A stretch of DNA of 64,000 nucleotides from Fictibacillus solisalsi (lineage in GTDB: Bacteria; Bacillota; Bacilli; Bacillales; Fictibacillaceae), in the NCBI RefSeq assembly GCF_900103485.1, contig NZ_FNHW01000001.1, positions 2,315,057-2,379,056 of the forward strand. Direction: 5' to 3'. Made by a program: the position numbers and the translations under genes. Below the pieces are notes generated by a model that was given only the letters and a program-made list of their open reading frames with translations, did not search any database and had not been told where the DNA came from. The stretch's first letter is position 1. Each line of letters starts with the position of its first letter. Below, in pieces: positions 26,135 through 34,406 of this stretch.

Positions 26135-26147
26135 AATACATCATTTC

Positions 26148-26178
26148 AACCATCTCACTGCGTGAGATGGTTTTTTAT
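26148..26178 (+). terminator. Terminator of the tRNA gene
   Basis: AACCATCTCAC and GTGAGATGGTT form an 11-bp perfect stem with loop TGC, followed by TTTTTATT. Confidence 0.9.
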
Positions 26179-26418
26179 TGCACATTACATAATTTGACAA
26201 AAATTGGAATCTCTTGATTAAGAGATTGGGTTTTATTTTATACTGCCTTACTTCTTACGTTATTAGCACCTTTGAATTAAAACATTACACTTCATTGTTA
26301 TGAGAATTCTATTAAAGTATAGTTTAGTCTATTAATTGTTCAGAAAGTATCAGAATAATTGGGGTATATGATGCTGTTTGTTTTTTAATTCCATCTCCAA
26401 ACAGGATCCATAATAAAA

Positions 26419-26439
26419 AGCACTGCACACCGCAGTGCT
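26419..26439 (-). terminator. Terminator downstream of the 49-residue gene
   Basis: AGCACTGC and GCAGTGCT form an 8-bp stem; the minus strand continues TTTTTATTAT. Confidence 0.8.
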
Positions 26440-26510
26440 CTTCATATTTAATGAAAAAGAAATATCAAACCCTTTTTATTATTTATCTATATTGGGTACC
26501 TTTAAGGCCA

Positions 26511-26660
26511 TTAGTTCTGGATCGGTTCGGGATTCAGCTGTTGGTATAAAGTGATGATTTCGTGCACGTCAGCTACATGAACAAACGTAACTGAACTATT
26601 TTGAATCTCCTGCACTTTCCGGGAAATCTCCTGCTTGATTGCTTCCTTATCTTTAACCAT
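26511..26660 (-). CDS. Small protein of 49 residues
   Basis: The frame starts MVKDKEAIKQEISRKVQEIQ and ends LNPEPIQN. It is a charged helical peptide followed by a FVHVADVHEIITLYQQL segment, without membrane features. GGGGGAG lies 5 bases before the ATG, and a clear minus-strand terminator follows. Family not recognised. Confidence 0.6.
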   Translation of the reverse strand: MVKDKEAIKQEISRKVQEIQNSSVTFVHVADVHEIITLYQQLNPEPIQN

Positions 26661-26770
26661 ACTAACTCCCCCTTTACATAATCTTAAACTTCTTAATCAT
26701 GTATTTCGTCATGGTATGACGATAATCCTTCTTATTTCAAACAAATTGTCAGAATTAATTATTTACAGAG

Positions 26771-26812
26771 AAACACCCTTATGACAATTTTCTCATAAGG
26801 GTGTTTCTTTTT
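26771..26812 (+). terminator. Orphan strong terminator-like hairpin
   Basis: AAACACCCTTATGA and TCATAAGGGTGTTT form a 14-bp perfect stem followed by CTTTTTT on the plus strand. No plus-strand gene is seen between the tRNA terminator and here. The 26661-26966 stretch holds nothing else except the next terminator. Confidence 0.6.
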
Positions 26813-26907
26813 AATGGACTTTGCCTGCCAATCGAAAGGTAATCTCAGCAAAAGTGGCAGCATTATTCTACTAAAAAGGGAATAATCAGCCGTCTGTGCG
26901 CACACAA

Positions 26908-26944
26908 AAACACCCTTTAGGAAATGATTTTCCAACGGGTGTTT
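26908..26944 (-). terminator. Terminator of the MFS sugar transporter gene
   Basis: AAACACCC and GGGTGTTT pair with further pairing of GGAAA and TTTCC inside; T-rich on the minus strand. Confidence 0.75.
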
Positions 26945-26966
26945 CAGTAGTTCAATTTCTCAATGG

Positions 26967-28247
26967 TTACGCATACTTCTTCATATCTTCTACTGCTACC
27001 GACGTTTCCTTCTCCACTTTTAAAAAGTGAGCAAGAACGAACCCAATTAAGTAAAGACCCGCTAAAGCCCAAACGAACCCCTTGGTACCAAATGCTGTGA
27101 ACAGTACTCCCGCTAGTGCTGGTCCGATAAATTGACTTAGACCCGCTGAAAGATTATGAATAGACATTGCTGCTCCTCGGTTCTCAGGATCAATAGCAGC
27201 AAAAATGGAAGACATTTGAGCGAAAGCCCCTAATACTGCTCCGAAGAAACCGGATACACAAACCATTAGCCAAAAGTTGTCACCAAATGTAATTGGTACA
27301 TAATAAAACAAGAGGCATGACAGAGCTACACCAATACAACCAAAATATTGCACCACTTTGTTCCACGCCATTTTATTCGCCACAAATCCCCAAATCAGGT
27401 TAAAAATAATATTTACCATGTACATTGCAGACCAGATCTGCAGCCATTCAGATGTGGTAAAGCCTACTTCCTTGCTCGTTAAAAACAACGGCATGGCTAC
27501 AACAAATCCATAAACTGCGAGCTGGTTAATGATTCGCACCACAGAGGCAATTGCAATTTTAGGATTCGTAAACAGTATTGTAATTCCCTTTTTGATTGTA
27601 TCTCCTGTTTCTTTTTCTTCGCCTTGCTGCTTATCAATATTCCCTTTCGTAAATAAAACACCAATAACACCGCCTACTATTACAAATGCCAAACCTAACC
27701 ATAGAGAGCCATTATAACCGATGCTTGGAATGGTATAACTTGGCAAGTAGGAACCAAAGACTCCAAGTCCTAATGAATGGGCAAACCAGAACCAGCCCAT
27801 TGCACTTGGCAGCTTTCTGTAAGGAGTTGCATAGGCGATCCATACTACAAAGGAGTATGCGAAAAGTGGAAATCCAAATCCACGCAATCCATACATTACC
27901 CTCATCATAGTCAAGCTCTCAGGTACTGTGCCCAGTGAAATGAAACCAATATGAAAGATCACCCATATGATTAAGCCCGCTAACATTGTTTTACGCGGAC
28001 CCCAAATATCTGCAAAAAGTGCAGCCAGCCAAGAGGCAATGGCTACCGTAATCCCATAAATGGTAAATACGGATGCTGATTGTGACGGAGAAAATCCCAT
28101 ATCAACAATTTGCTTGGATAAAAAAGCTTGTTCAATTCCATCTCCTGTCATAAAGATTATGATCGCCACAAATCCCCAAATAAGTGCTTTCGGCATTCCA
28201 AATAACGTTTTTGGTTCCTGAACAGACAAAGCGCTTACATTTTTCAC
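26967..28247 (-). CDS. MFS transporter of a LacI-controlled sugar cluster
   Basis: This 426-residue major facilitator has twelve hydrophobic segments, with an MFS loop signature around ADIWGPRKTMLAG between segments 2 and 3. AGGAGGGG lies 5 bases before GTG 28247; an in-frame upstream start is rejected because it would contain this site. It is divergent from the epimerase-kinase pair, and operators GTAACCGGTTAC lie between them, so it likely imports the pentulose, ketohexose or polyol metabolised by those enzymes. Substrate not determined. Confidence 0.85.
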   Translation of the reverse strand: MKNVSALSVQEPKTLFGMPKALIWGFVAIIIFMTGDGIEQAFLSKQIVDMGFSPSQSASVFTIYGITVAIASWLAALFADIWGPRKTMLAGLIIWVIFHIGFISLGTVPESLTMMRVMYGLRGFGFPLFAYSFVVWIAYATPYRKLPSAMGWFWFAHSLGLGVFGSYLPSYTIPSIGYNGSLWLGLAFVIVGGVIGVLFTKGNIDKQQGEEKETGDTIKKGITILFTNPKIAIASVVRIINQLAVYGFVVAMPLFLTSKEVGFTTSEWLQIWSAMYMVNIIFNLIWGFVANKMAWNKVVQYFGCIGVALSCLLFYYVPITFGDNFWLMVCVSGFFGAVLGAFAQMSSIFAAIDPENRGAAMSIHNLSAGLSQFIGPALAGVLFTAFGTKGFVWALAGLYLIGFVLAHFLKVEKETSVAVEDMKKYA

Positions 28248-28359
28248 AGTAACCCCTCCTATTTTCTTACTCTTTAAATAGCCATGATCACCAACTGCAA
28301 TACCCAACTTTTAAAATCTAAAAAAACAAATGGAATTGTAATCTTTTACAAAATTCCAC

Positions 28360-28371
28360 GTAACCGGTTAC
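28360..28371. promoter_or_regulatory. LacI-type operator 1
   Basis: GTAACCGGTTAC is a perfect 12-bp palindrome, 113 bases upstream of the MFS start. Confidence 0.75.
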
Positions 28372-28455
28372 ATATGAGGGGAAAAAATTTTCCGCTTCAT
28401 AACATGGAATTTTTTTAAATTGATGTTTGTATATTAGCACAGGATTTTTAAAGAG

Positions 28456-28467
28456 GCAACCGGTTAC
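28456..28467. promoter_or_regulatory. LacI-type operator 2
   Basis: GCAACCGGTTAC differs from operator 1 by one base and lies midway between the divergent genes. Confidence 0.65.
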
Positions 28468-28546
28468 GTAAATATATTTTTTATTAGCATTTCGTATTAT
28501 CCTATAAATTTAAAATACATTGATACAGCTACCATTATGGTTTGTA

Positions 28547-28593
28547 TTGACATGTCATCAACTCAAATGATAAGGTTTTCGTAACCGGTTACG
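28547..28593 (+). promoter_or_regulatory. Epimerase-kinase promoter with LacI-type operator 3
   Basis: TTGACA (28547-28552) is followed about 17 bases later by a weak -10 near GATAAG (28569-28574). The perfect 14-bp palindrome CGTAACCGGTTACG (28580-28593) covers the expected transcription start. Confidence 0.65.
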
Positions 28594-28621
28594 TAAAAAT
28601 AAACTTGGAGGCTGCAAACTA

Positions 28622-29314
28622 ATGGCTTTAATTGGACCTTCTTTGATGTGTGCTGATATGGGAATTTTAAAAGAAACTGTCATTCGTCTTGATGAGGCAG
28701 GAGTAGATTTTTTCCACCTTGATGTGATGGATGGAAGCTTTGTTCCGAACTTTACATTGGGACCTGATTTAATCAAAAGCATTCGTTCCTATACATCCAA
28801 ACCTTTTGATGTTCATTTGATGGTGAAGCATCCCGAGAATCACCTGGATCTTTTTGCAGAAGCGGGTGCAGACATGATTTCTGTTCATGCTGAGGCCACA
28901 GAACATTTACAGAGAACACTGCAAAGCATACGAAAAAAAGGCTTAAAGGCTGGAATCGCACTTAATCCTTCCACTCCTATTGCTCACTTGCGATATGTTT
29001 TGGATACGGTAGACTACATTACTCTGATGACTGTAAATCCAGGCTTCGCCGGACAAAAGTTTATCCCTCTCATGTATCAGAAAGTAAAAGATTTAAAAGA
29101 TTTAATAGATGGAAATGGATATAAAATCGACATTCAAGTTGATGGAAATATAGGATATGAAACCATCCCTGGTGTATTAGAAAACGGAGCAACTATGCTG
29201 GTATGCGGTACCTCCTCTTTATTCAGGCCTGAGCTAACCTTTGAAGAAGCAGTAGAGAGATTAAATCATTTTATCCGACAGTTCGAAGCAGAACAGCTTC
29301 ACGTCAAACTTTGA
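28622..29314 (+). CDS. Ribulose-5-phosphate/allulose-6-phosphate 3-epimerase family protein
   Basis: This 230-residue TIM-barrel enzyme has the family metal and catalytic motifs: HLDVMDGSFVPNFTLGP (about 37-53), VHLMVKHPE, MTVNPGFAGQKF and IQVDGNIG. It is longer at the C-terminus than housekeeping Rpe and stands in a sugar-specific cluster with a kinase, an MFS transporter and a LacI repressor, so a catabolic role such as D-allulose-6P (AlsE-like) is more likely than the pentose phosphate pathway. It follows GGAGGCTGCAAACTA-type spacing after the operator. Confidence 0.85.
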   Translation: MALIGPSLMCADMGILKETVIRLDEAGVDFFHLDVMDGSFVPNFTLGPDLIKSIRSYTSKPFDVHLMVKHPENHLDLFAEAGADMISVHAEATEHLQRTLQSIRKKGLKAGIALNPSTPIAHLRYVLDTVDYITLMTVNPGFAGQKFIPLMYQKVKDLKDLIDGNGYKIDIQVDGNIGYETIPGVLENGATMLVCGTSSLFRPELTFEEAVERLNHFIRQFEAEQLHVKL

Positions 29315-29323
29315 GGTGAGAAA

Positions 29324-30274
29324 ATGGGGGAAATAACCGTAGTTGGAAGTATTAATATTGATATTGTAGCGTATACGAATAAATACCCAAATCATGGAGA
29401 CACCAATTTTGGGGAAAGAATGACGACACTCCCTGGTGGCAAAGGGGCCAATCAAGCCGTCGCCAGTGCAGTACTTGGTAAAACAGTCAACATGATTGGT
29501 TCAATTGGCAAAGACCTATATGGAGACAATATCCTTCAGTCATTGAATAATAAAGGAGTTAATACAACCCACATTAAACGAATAGATACGAGCTCAACAG
29601 GTTGTGCTATTATTACCGTTGACCAAGGGGCAGAAAATACAATGCTCGTTGTAAAAGGGGCAAATGACGAACTGAGCAAAGAAGATATCAAACTGGCATT
29701 TAACACCATTACAGACAGCAAGGTTCTTCTTGTACAAATGGAAGTTTCAGAAGAATCTGTAATAGAAGCGTTGATACAAGGTAAGAACAAAGGGATGTTT
29801 GTCATATTGGATCCTGCACCAGCTGATGGCATTACCAAACATGCTCTTCAGTATGCGGATCTTATTGTTCCGAATAAACAAGAAACAAAAGAACTGACTG
29901 GAATTGATGTTCTTGATCTCCCATCAGCACAACAAGCAGCAAACATTTTTCATCAAATGGGCATCAAAAATTCCATCATAAAAATGGGCTCTCAAGGTTC
30001 CTTTATTTTTATAAATGGCACAACAAGCTATATTGAACCTATTACTGTAAACGCGGTAGATACAGTTGGAGCTGGAGATACATTTGCCGGTGCCTTGGCA
30101 TTCGCTATAGCAGATGGAGCGGACATTCAGGAAGCAGTACAGTTCGCAAATATAGTTGCGGCTTTAAAAGTAACTCGACAAGGGGCACAATCGATCCCAA
30201 CTTTAGATGAAGTAAATGAGTTTTGTAAGCAAAAAGGGCTCTCTCACTATATTCAAGAAATGGCAAAAGCGTAA
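29324..30274 (+). CDS. Ribokinase-like PfkB-family sugar kinase
   Basis: The 316-residue kinase begins VVGSINIDIVAY and has GGKGANQAVASAVLG (sugar site), the NxxE-like motif PNKQETKELTG and the catalytic GAGDTFAGALAFA near residue 250. Similarity in layout is to ribokinase RbsK. It starts 9 bases after the epimerase. I infer that it phosphorylates the imported sugar, after or before which the epimerase acts; the substrate might be allulose, ribulose or ribose. Confidence 0.87.
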   Translation: MGEITVVGSINIDIVAYTNKYPNHGDTNFGERMTTLPGGKGANQAVASAVLGKTVNMIGSIGKDLYGDNILQSLNNKGVNTTHIKRIDTSSTGCAIITVDQGAENTMLVVKGANDELSKEDIKLAFNTITDSKVLLVQMEVSEESVIEALIQGKNKGMFVILDPAPADGITKHALQYADLIVPNKQETKELTGIDVLDLPSAQQAANIFHQMGIKNSIIKMGSQGSFIFINGTTSYIEPITVNAVDTVGAGDTFAGALAFAIADGADIQEAVQFANIVAALKVTRQGAQSIPTLDEVNEFCKQKGLSHYIQEMAKA

Positions 30275-30287
30275 ATCTGTCTAAACT

Positions 30288-30315
30288 AAAAGAGACTCAA
30301 ATTAGAGTCTCTTTT
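30288..30315. terminator. Bidirectional terminator
   Basis: AAAAGAGACTC and GAGTCTCTTTT form an 11-bp stem with T-rich flanks on both strands, between the kinase and the convergent repressor gene. Confidence 0.85.
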
Positions 30316-30325
30316 GTCTCTTCTT

Positions 30326-31324
30326 TTATCGCATAGAGGATTCCCGAAGAATAAATTCCACATCCAGTTCTTGCTTTTTCGCATACCAATTGTGTTCATC
30401 CAACTTTTTCAACCTCAAAAGTTCTTCAATAGCCATTCTTCCCATTTCATAAGCCGGTTGTTTCACCGTAGAGATCGGAGGGTTTGTATATTGTGTCATA
30501 TCAATACCATCAAAACCTACGATGGCCAGTTCGTCAGGAACCTTCCTCCCCCATTCATGCGCCGCTTTTAATAGCCCAATCGCCATTAAATCATTGGCGG
30601 CATAAACTCCGTCAATATCCGGATGGCGCTGGAACAATTCTTTCATGCAAAGGTAACCACTTTTCACACTAAAATCTCCAAGAGCAATCCAGCTCTGATC
30701 GAACCAATCAAAATTTTTTACACAATCACGATATCCCCATAAACGTTGAATCGCCGTTGAATCATCTTCCGGACCCCGAATGATACCAATCCGCTTACAA
30801 CCAATGTCAATTAAATGGCTAGTAGCAAGCCGGGCTCCTTCACGATGCTTTACTCCGATGGAGGAAAACTTATGAGAAGAAAACGTTCGGTCCAACGTAA
30901 CAGTTGGTATACCATGGGAATGTAGTTCTTCCAGATCCTCTTCGGTCACATTCAGGGAATTGACAATGACACCATCTACATATCGATCTCGTAAAGAAAT
31001 GAGATAATTGCGGACTTTTTCCCGTTCATCATCAGTATTACATAAAAAAATGTTCAATCCGTAAGAATTTGCGCTATCCTCTACTCCCCGGGCAAGTTCC
31101 GGAAAAAATGGATTGCTTATGGTAGGTACAAGCAAAGCAATCGTATTTGATTGACGGCTTGTCAGGCTCCTTGCAACCACATTAGGTTTGTAACCCATTT
31201 CCTTGATGACAGCATGAACCCTAGCGATCGTCTCTGGAGTGGCTTGGCCTTTCCCATTAATTATCCTTGATACAGTAGCTGCTGAAACACCTGCTTTAGC
31301 GGCAACATCTCTGATAGTAACCAA
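30326..31324 (-). CDS. LacI-family transcriptional repressor
   Basis: The 332-residue protein has a LacI helix-turn-helix and hinge (TIRDVAAKAGVSAATVSRIINGKGQATPET, then YKPNVVARSL) and a periplasmic-binding-type effector domain beginning IALLVPTISNPFF, most like RbsR/CcpA types. I prefer TTG 31324: GGAGGTC lies six bases before it and family members start MVTI-; the ATG five codons upstream overlaps that site. Its probable sites are the GTAACCGGTTAC palindromes near 28.4-28.6 kb, and a half-like site lies upstream of itself. Confidence 0.88.
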   Translation of the reverse strand: MVTIRDVAAKAGVSAATVSRIINGKGQATPETIARVHAVIKEMGYKPNVVARSLTSRQSNTIALLVPTISNPFFPELARGVEDSANSYGLNIFLCNTDDEREKVRNYLISLRDRYVDGVIVNSLNVTEEDLEELHSHGIPTVTLDRTFSSHKFSSIGVKHREGARLATSHLIDIGCKRIGIIRGPEDDSTAIQRLWGYRDCVKNFDWFDQSWIALGDFSVKSGYLCMKELFQRHPDIDGVYAANDLMAIGLLKAAHEWGRKVPDELAIVGFDGIDMTQYTNPPISTVKQPAYEMGRMAIEELLRLKKLDEHNWYAKKQELDVEFILRESSMR

Positions 31325-31390
31325 CTTAACGACCTCCATAAAATGTTACAACTGTTACGCTAAAAGAAGGTATAAAGCATTAAAAAATCC

Positions 31391-31406
31391 TTACGTAACC
31401 GTTTTC
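31391..31406. promoter_or_regulatory. Diverged LacI-type operator upstream of the repressor gene
   Basis: TTACGTAACCGTTTTC retains CGTAACCG of the palindrome at 28580-28593, suggesting weak autoregulation. Confidence 0.4.
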
Positions 31407-31451
31407 CAAAAGCGTACCATTCTCTAATCTTCCATGTCAAATAGAGAAAAA

Positions 31452-31489
31452 GGCAAGGACGATCAAGAAACCTCCTGATCCTCCCTGCC
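31452..31489 (-). terminator. Terminator overlapping the end of murB
   Basis: GGCAGGGAGGATCA pairs with TGATCGTCCTTGCC with one mismatch, then TTTTTCTC on the minus strand. The stop codon lies in the hairpin. Confidence 0.75.
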
Positions 31490-32392
31490 TCTGATAATCA
31501 CTTCAGTTTCCAGGTCGACATCAAATTTTCGTTTGACCGTTTTTTGGATGATCCTGATTAAGTCGGTGTAATCTTTTGCAGTCGCTCCGCCGACATTAAC
31601 GATAAAGCCTGCGTGCTTGGTAGAAATCTGGGCACCGCCAATCCTCAAGCCTTGAAGGCCGCAGTCCTGGATCAGCTTGCCTGTATAATGCCCTTCAGGC
31701 CGTTTGAACACACTTCCGCAAGATGGATATTCAAGGGGCTGTTTACTTTCTCTGAGGCAGGTAAAGTGATCCATTTTTTCTTTTATCTCTTTATATATTC
31801 CCGGCTCAAGTCCAATTTCAGCTTCCAGCACGATGTAGTCTCCGGTTGCGATAAGGCTTTTTCTGTACCCCATGTTCAGCTCGTCCTTACTCATGATCAG
31901 CAATTCACCTTCTTTGTTCATGACCAGCGCTCTGTTCAGGACATCGGAAACTTGTCCGCCGTACGCACCGGCATTCATGTACAGGGCGCCGCCGATGGTT
32001 CCGGGAATTCCGCAGGCGAACTCCAGCCCGGATAATTTCATTTCAAGCGCCTTGCGGGATACATCAATGAGCCCTGCTCCTGCCTGGGCGTAAATGGAAT
32101 GATGAAGTGTACTGATTTCGTTCATATGCTCCAGATTGATGGTCAGCCCCAGCAAACCGTTGTCCTTAATGATCAAGTTGGATCCATTTCCCATGACAGT
32201 TACCGGTGTCTGATATTCTTTAGCGACCTGCATTATTTCTTTAAGCTGCCCGATTGTGGTAGGGGTGACAAAGATGTCGGCTTCCCCTCCAAGTTTGGTA
32301 TACGTATGTTTCTTGATCGGTTCAAAAAAGATACTATCCTCCGGCGGCAATACTTCCCGCAGTCTCGCTTTGATTTTAGAATATTGTCTCAT
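31463..32392 (-). CDS. murB: UDP-N-acetylenolpyruvoylglucosamine reductase MurB
   Basis: The 309-residue FAD enzyme reduces UDP-GlcNAc-enolpyruvate to UDP-MurNAc. FAD-binding stretches NGSNLIIKDNG, GLEFACGIPGTIGGALYMNAGAYGG, YRKSL and PSCGSVFKRPEGHYTGKLIQ, with the catalytic Ser, are all present. It stands away from any division and cell wall cluster, downstream of a pirin gene by 17 bases. It may be a second murB copy, as many Bacillus species carry two; that needs the rest of the genome. Confidence 0.95.
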   Translation of the reverse strand: MRQYSKIKARLREVLPPEDSIFFEPIKKHTYTKLGGEADIFVTPTTIGQLKEIMQVAKEYQTPVTVMGNGSNLIIKDNGLLGLTINLEHMNEISTLHHSIYAQAGAGLIDVSRKALEMKLSGLEFACGIPGTIGGALYMNAGAYGGQVSDVLNRALVMNKEGELLIMSKDELNMGYRKSLIATGDYIVLEAEIGLEPGIYKEIKEKMDHFTCLRESKQPLEYPSCGSVFKRPEGHYTGKLIQDCGLQGLRIGGAQISTKHAGFIVNVGGATAKDYTDLIRIIQKTVKRKFDVDLETEVIIRGREDQEVS

Positions 32393-32409
32393 GCTGTCCT
32401 TTCCTCCTG

Positions 32410-33288
32410 TTAGATGGCAGGCGGTCCAAACTTGCCATCCCGAAAATCTCTATATGCCTGTTTGATTTCTTCCATTGTATTCATCACAAATGGTCCGTAC
32501 GGCACCACCTCTTCGTTAATCGGTGCTCCTGAATATACGAGCAGCCTTGTACGTCGGCTGTTGGATTTTATCTTTAGCTCACTGTTATTCTTTTCATTTC
32601 CCTCTTTATCAAAAGTTAAGGTGGCAACACCATGTTTTTTTAACGAAACACGAGAATTGCTTAGCTCCACATCTCCTGACAAAGCATACACAAAGGCGTT
32701 GTGGTTCTCCGGCAGGGTGTGAACATATTCTGCCCCCTCGCTTAATGAAATTTCTGCCAATGTAATAGGAACAATCGATTTAAGCGGGCCCTTCACACCA
32801 GCTGTTTCACCCGAGAACACTTTTATACGGCCTCCTTCAATGGAAACAGATTGTGCCTCTTCGGCATAAACGTTTTGATAAGACGTTTCGGTTTGTTTTA
32901 ATGTTTTGGGCAGGTTGAGCCATAGTTGGAGAGTATGTGCAATATCCTCGTCCACCCCTTCCTCGGCATGACGTGCCGCCCAGCCCGCATTCATGTACTG
33001 GACGTCACCGGGTTCAAGAATGTCCCGTCCCCCTGCATTATCGATGTGTTCCAGTCTTCCATCAATGACATAGGTAATCGTTTGGAAACCTCGATGCGGA
33101 TGGTCCGAGAACGTTCCCCGCTTAAACCAATCCTCTGCCATTAAAATAAATGGGTCAAAATCGTACCAACGCCCCGGCGGCAACACCCATCCTTTTTGTA
33201 TCGCCGGAAAATCCACCTCTTCATAATTCACATACCAATGATCCTTTACATCCCGCTGAAAAATATCTGTTGAAGATGAAACTGACAT
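32410..33288 (-). CDS. Pirin-family bicupin protein
   Basis: This 292-residue protein has the pirin N-terminal cupin with metal ligands in DHPHRGFQTITYVIDGRLEHIDN (about 62-84) and a C-terminal second cupin. Pirins are iron-binding proteins; some have quercetinase activity, others act in redox regulation. It is transcribed toward murB with a short gap. Upstream are two 17-bp direct repeats that may bind a redox- or quinone-sensing regulator. Confidence 0.88.
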   Translation of the reverse strand: MSVSSSTDIFQRDVKDHWYVNYEEVDFPAIQKGWVLPPGRWYDFDPFILMAEDWFKRGTFSDHPHRGFQTITYVIDGRLEHIDNAGGRDILEPGDVQYMNAGWAARHAEEGVDEDIAHTLQLWLNLPKTLKQTETSYQNVYAEEAQSVSIEGGRIKVFSGETAGVKGPLKSIVPITLAEISLSEGAEYVHTLPENHNAFVYALSGDVELSNSRVSLKKHGVATLTFDKEGNEKNNSELKIKSNSRRTRLLVYSGAPINEEVVPYGPFVMNTMEEIKQAYRDFRDGKFGPPAI

Positions 33289-33324
33289 ATATGAACCTCT
33301 CTCAATTCGCCGTTATTGTAAGAA

Positions 33325-33385
33325 AGTTACTTTTTAAAATCGAAATATTCACAAACTAATTCAATCATAGTTACTTACTAAAATC
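33325..33385. repeat. Two 17-bp direct repeats upstream of the pirin gene
   Basis: AGTTACTTTTTAAAATC (33325-33341) and AGTTACTTACTAAAATC (33369-33385) agree at 15 of 17 positions, with starts 44 bases apart (about four helical turns). They lie 37-97 bases upstream of the pirin start. Confidence 0.45.
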
Positions 33386-33643
33386 AATTTATTTGTCATA
33401 TTAAAGAAGGTTGTTTTTCCTTATATAGGGAATGATTGTGAATAATTAACTGAATAACTGTCTATTTTTCAGAAAGAGTGTGGAATATGCAAAAGGATAT
33501 AGGAGCGGGTTTGTTACTCGGCATTATGTTTTTCTGAAGATTCGATTGCATTCTCGCTTTTACTTGCCCTGATCGATCGATAGAGCATGGATTACCCAAA
33601 GATATTAACAGTCTCCTTACTATATTTTTTTCCAGTGCCTTGA

Positions 33644-33815
33644 AGCTACACCCTTTCTAAATATTTTGGCAAAATAAGAATTAAAAAAGTAAACGGCGAA
33701 AAAGGGAGTTTACTAGATTAACCTCGGCTCTTCTGCACAAAATATTAACAACACCGTCAACTTTAACGTAAACCAAGATACTGCTGTGGTTGAGACAGTA
33801 AATGGCAACAAATAA
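33644..33815 (+). pseudogene. Decayed reading frame with intact terminator
   Basis: The 33289-33934 gap has no complete gene. From 33644 a fragment reads ...SKYFGKIRIKKVNGEKGSLLD and stops at 33718-33720; a shift then gives INLGSSAQNINNTVNFN... ending VETVNGNK at 33813-33815, eight bases before a strong terminator. No start codon with a binding site serves either piece. This looks like the 3' end of a lost gene; the family is not identified. Confidence 0.3.
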
Positions 33816-33822
33816 TAAACTA

Positions 33823-33850
33823 AAAAACTCGTCATTTATGACGAGTTTTT
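33823..33850 (+). terminator. Terminator after the decayed frame
   Basis: AAAAACTCGTCA and TGACGAGTTTTT form a 12-bp stem with loop TTTA. Confidence 0.85.
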
Positions 33851-33934
33851 GTCATGTCACAGGTGGACGGACAGTAAATGATCTGGGCGGGCGATTTTTA
33901 AAAGGCTCTAGTCTGGAAACTGCCTAAAAGTAAA

Positions 33935-34222
33935 CTAATCCTCCAACCTGTCTGCCCTTTTCACCTCTTTTTCGGTAAAAAAGCTCGCAATAAAAAGAAT
34001 AATAGCCCCAATTAACAATAAAAAATGACCGAGCATCAGGCTTGCCACTCCATCCAGCCCCTTCCACTTTCCTACCATTGGAACTAGCCAGGGATACATA
34101 AACACGGCATACAGCATAAGAAGGATGCTGACGATCGTTCTCCTTATTCGTCTTCTTACAGTGAAGCAGGTTGCCAAACTGATGATAATAATGAAATAAA
34201 AGATAAAAAGTACTAAAATCAC
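33935..34222 (-). CDS. Small three-pass membrane protein
   Basis: A 95-residue protein with hydrophobic segments at about 1-20, 30-48 and 62-82 and a charged C-terminus (TEKEVKRADRLED). GTG 34222 is placed after GGGGAGAAGGACC; upstream in-frame codons overlap this site. It has no recognised family and stands alone between convergent or unrelated genes. Confidence 0.6.
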   Translation of the reverse strand: MILVLFIFYFIIIISLATCFTVRRRIRRTIVSILLMLYAVFMYPWLVPMVGKWKGLDGVASLMLGHFLLLIGAIILFIASFFTEKEVKRADRLED

Positions 34223-34318
34223 GGTCCTTCTCCCCTCTCTTATTCCTATCATACTGTGAATAACTACACATTTTTCCTTTTTATCTCGTTATTTCAAACA
34301 ATCGGAATCAAAATCTAA

Positions 34319-34352
34319 AAAACCTCTCTCTAGAAAATGTCTAAGGAGAGGT
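34319..34352 (-). terminator. Terminator of the scoAB-thiolase operon
   Basis: ACCTCTC pairs with GAGAGGT, extended by TCTAAG/TCTAGA-type pairs; the minus strand continues TTTTTTAG. Confidence 0.65.
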
Positions 34353-34406
34353 CTTTCCTTTTAAATGCACAGTCTTTCTTGCTCTTTCTCTGTTTTGGCA
34401 GATAAA

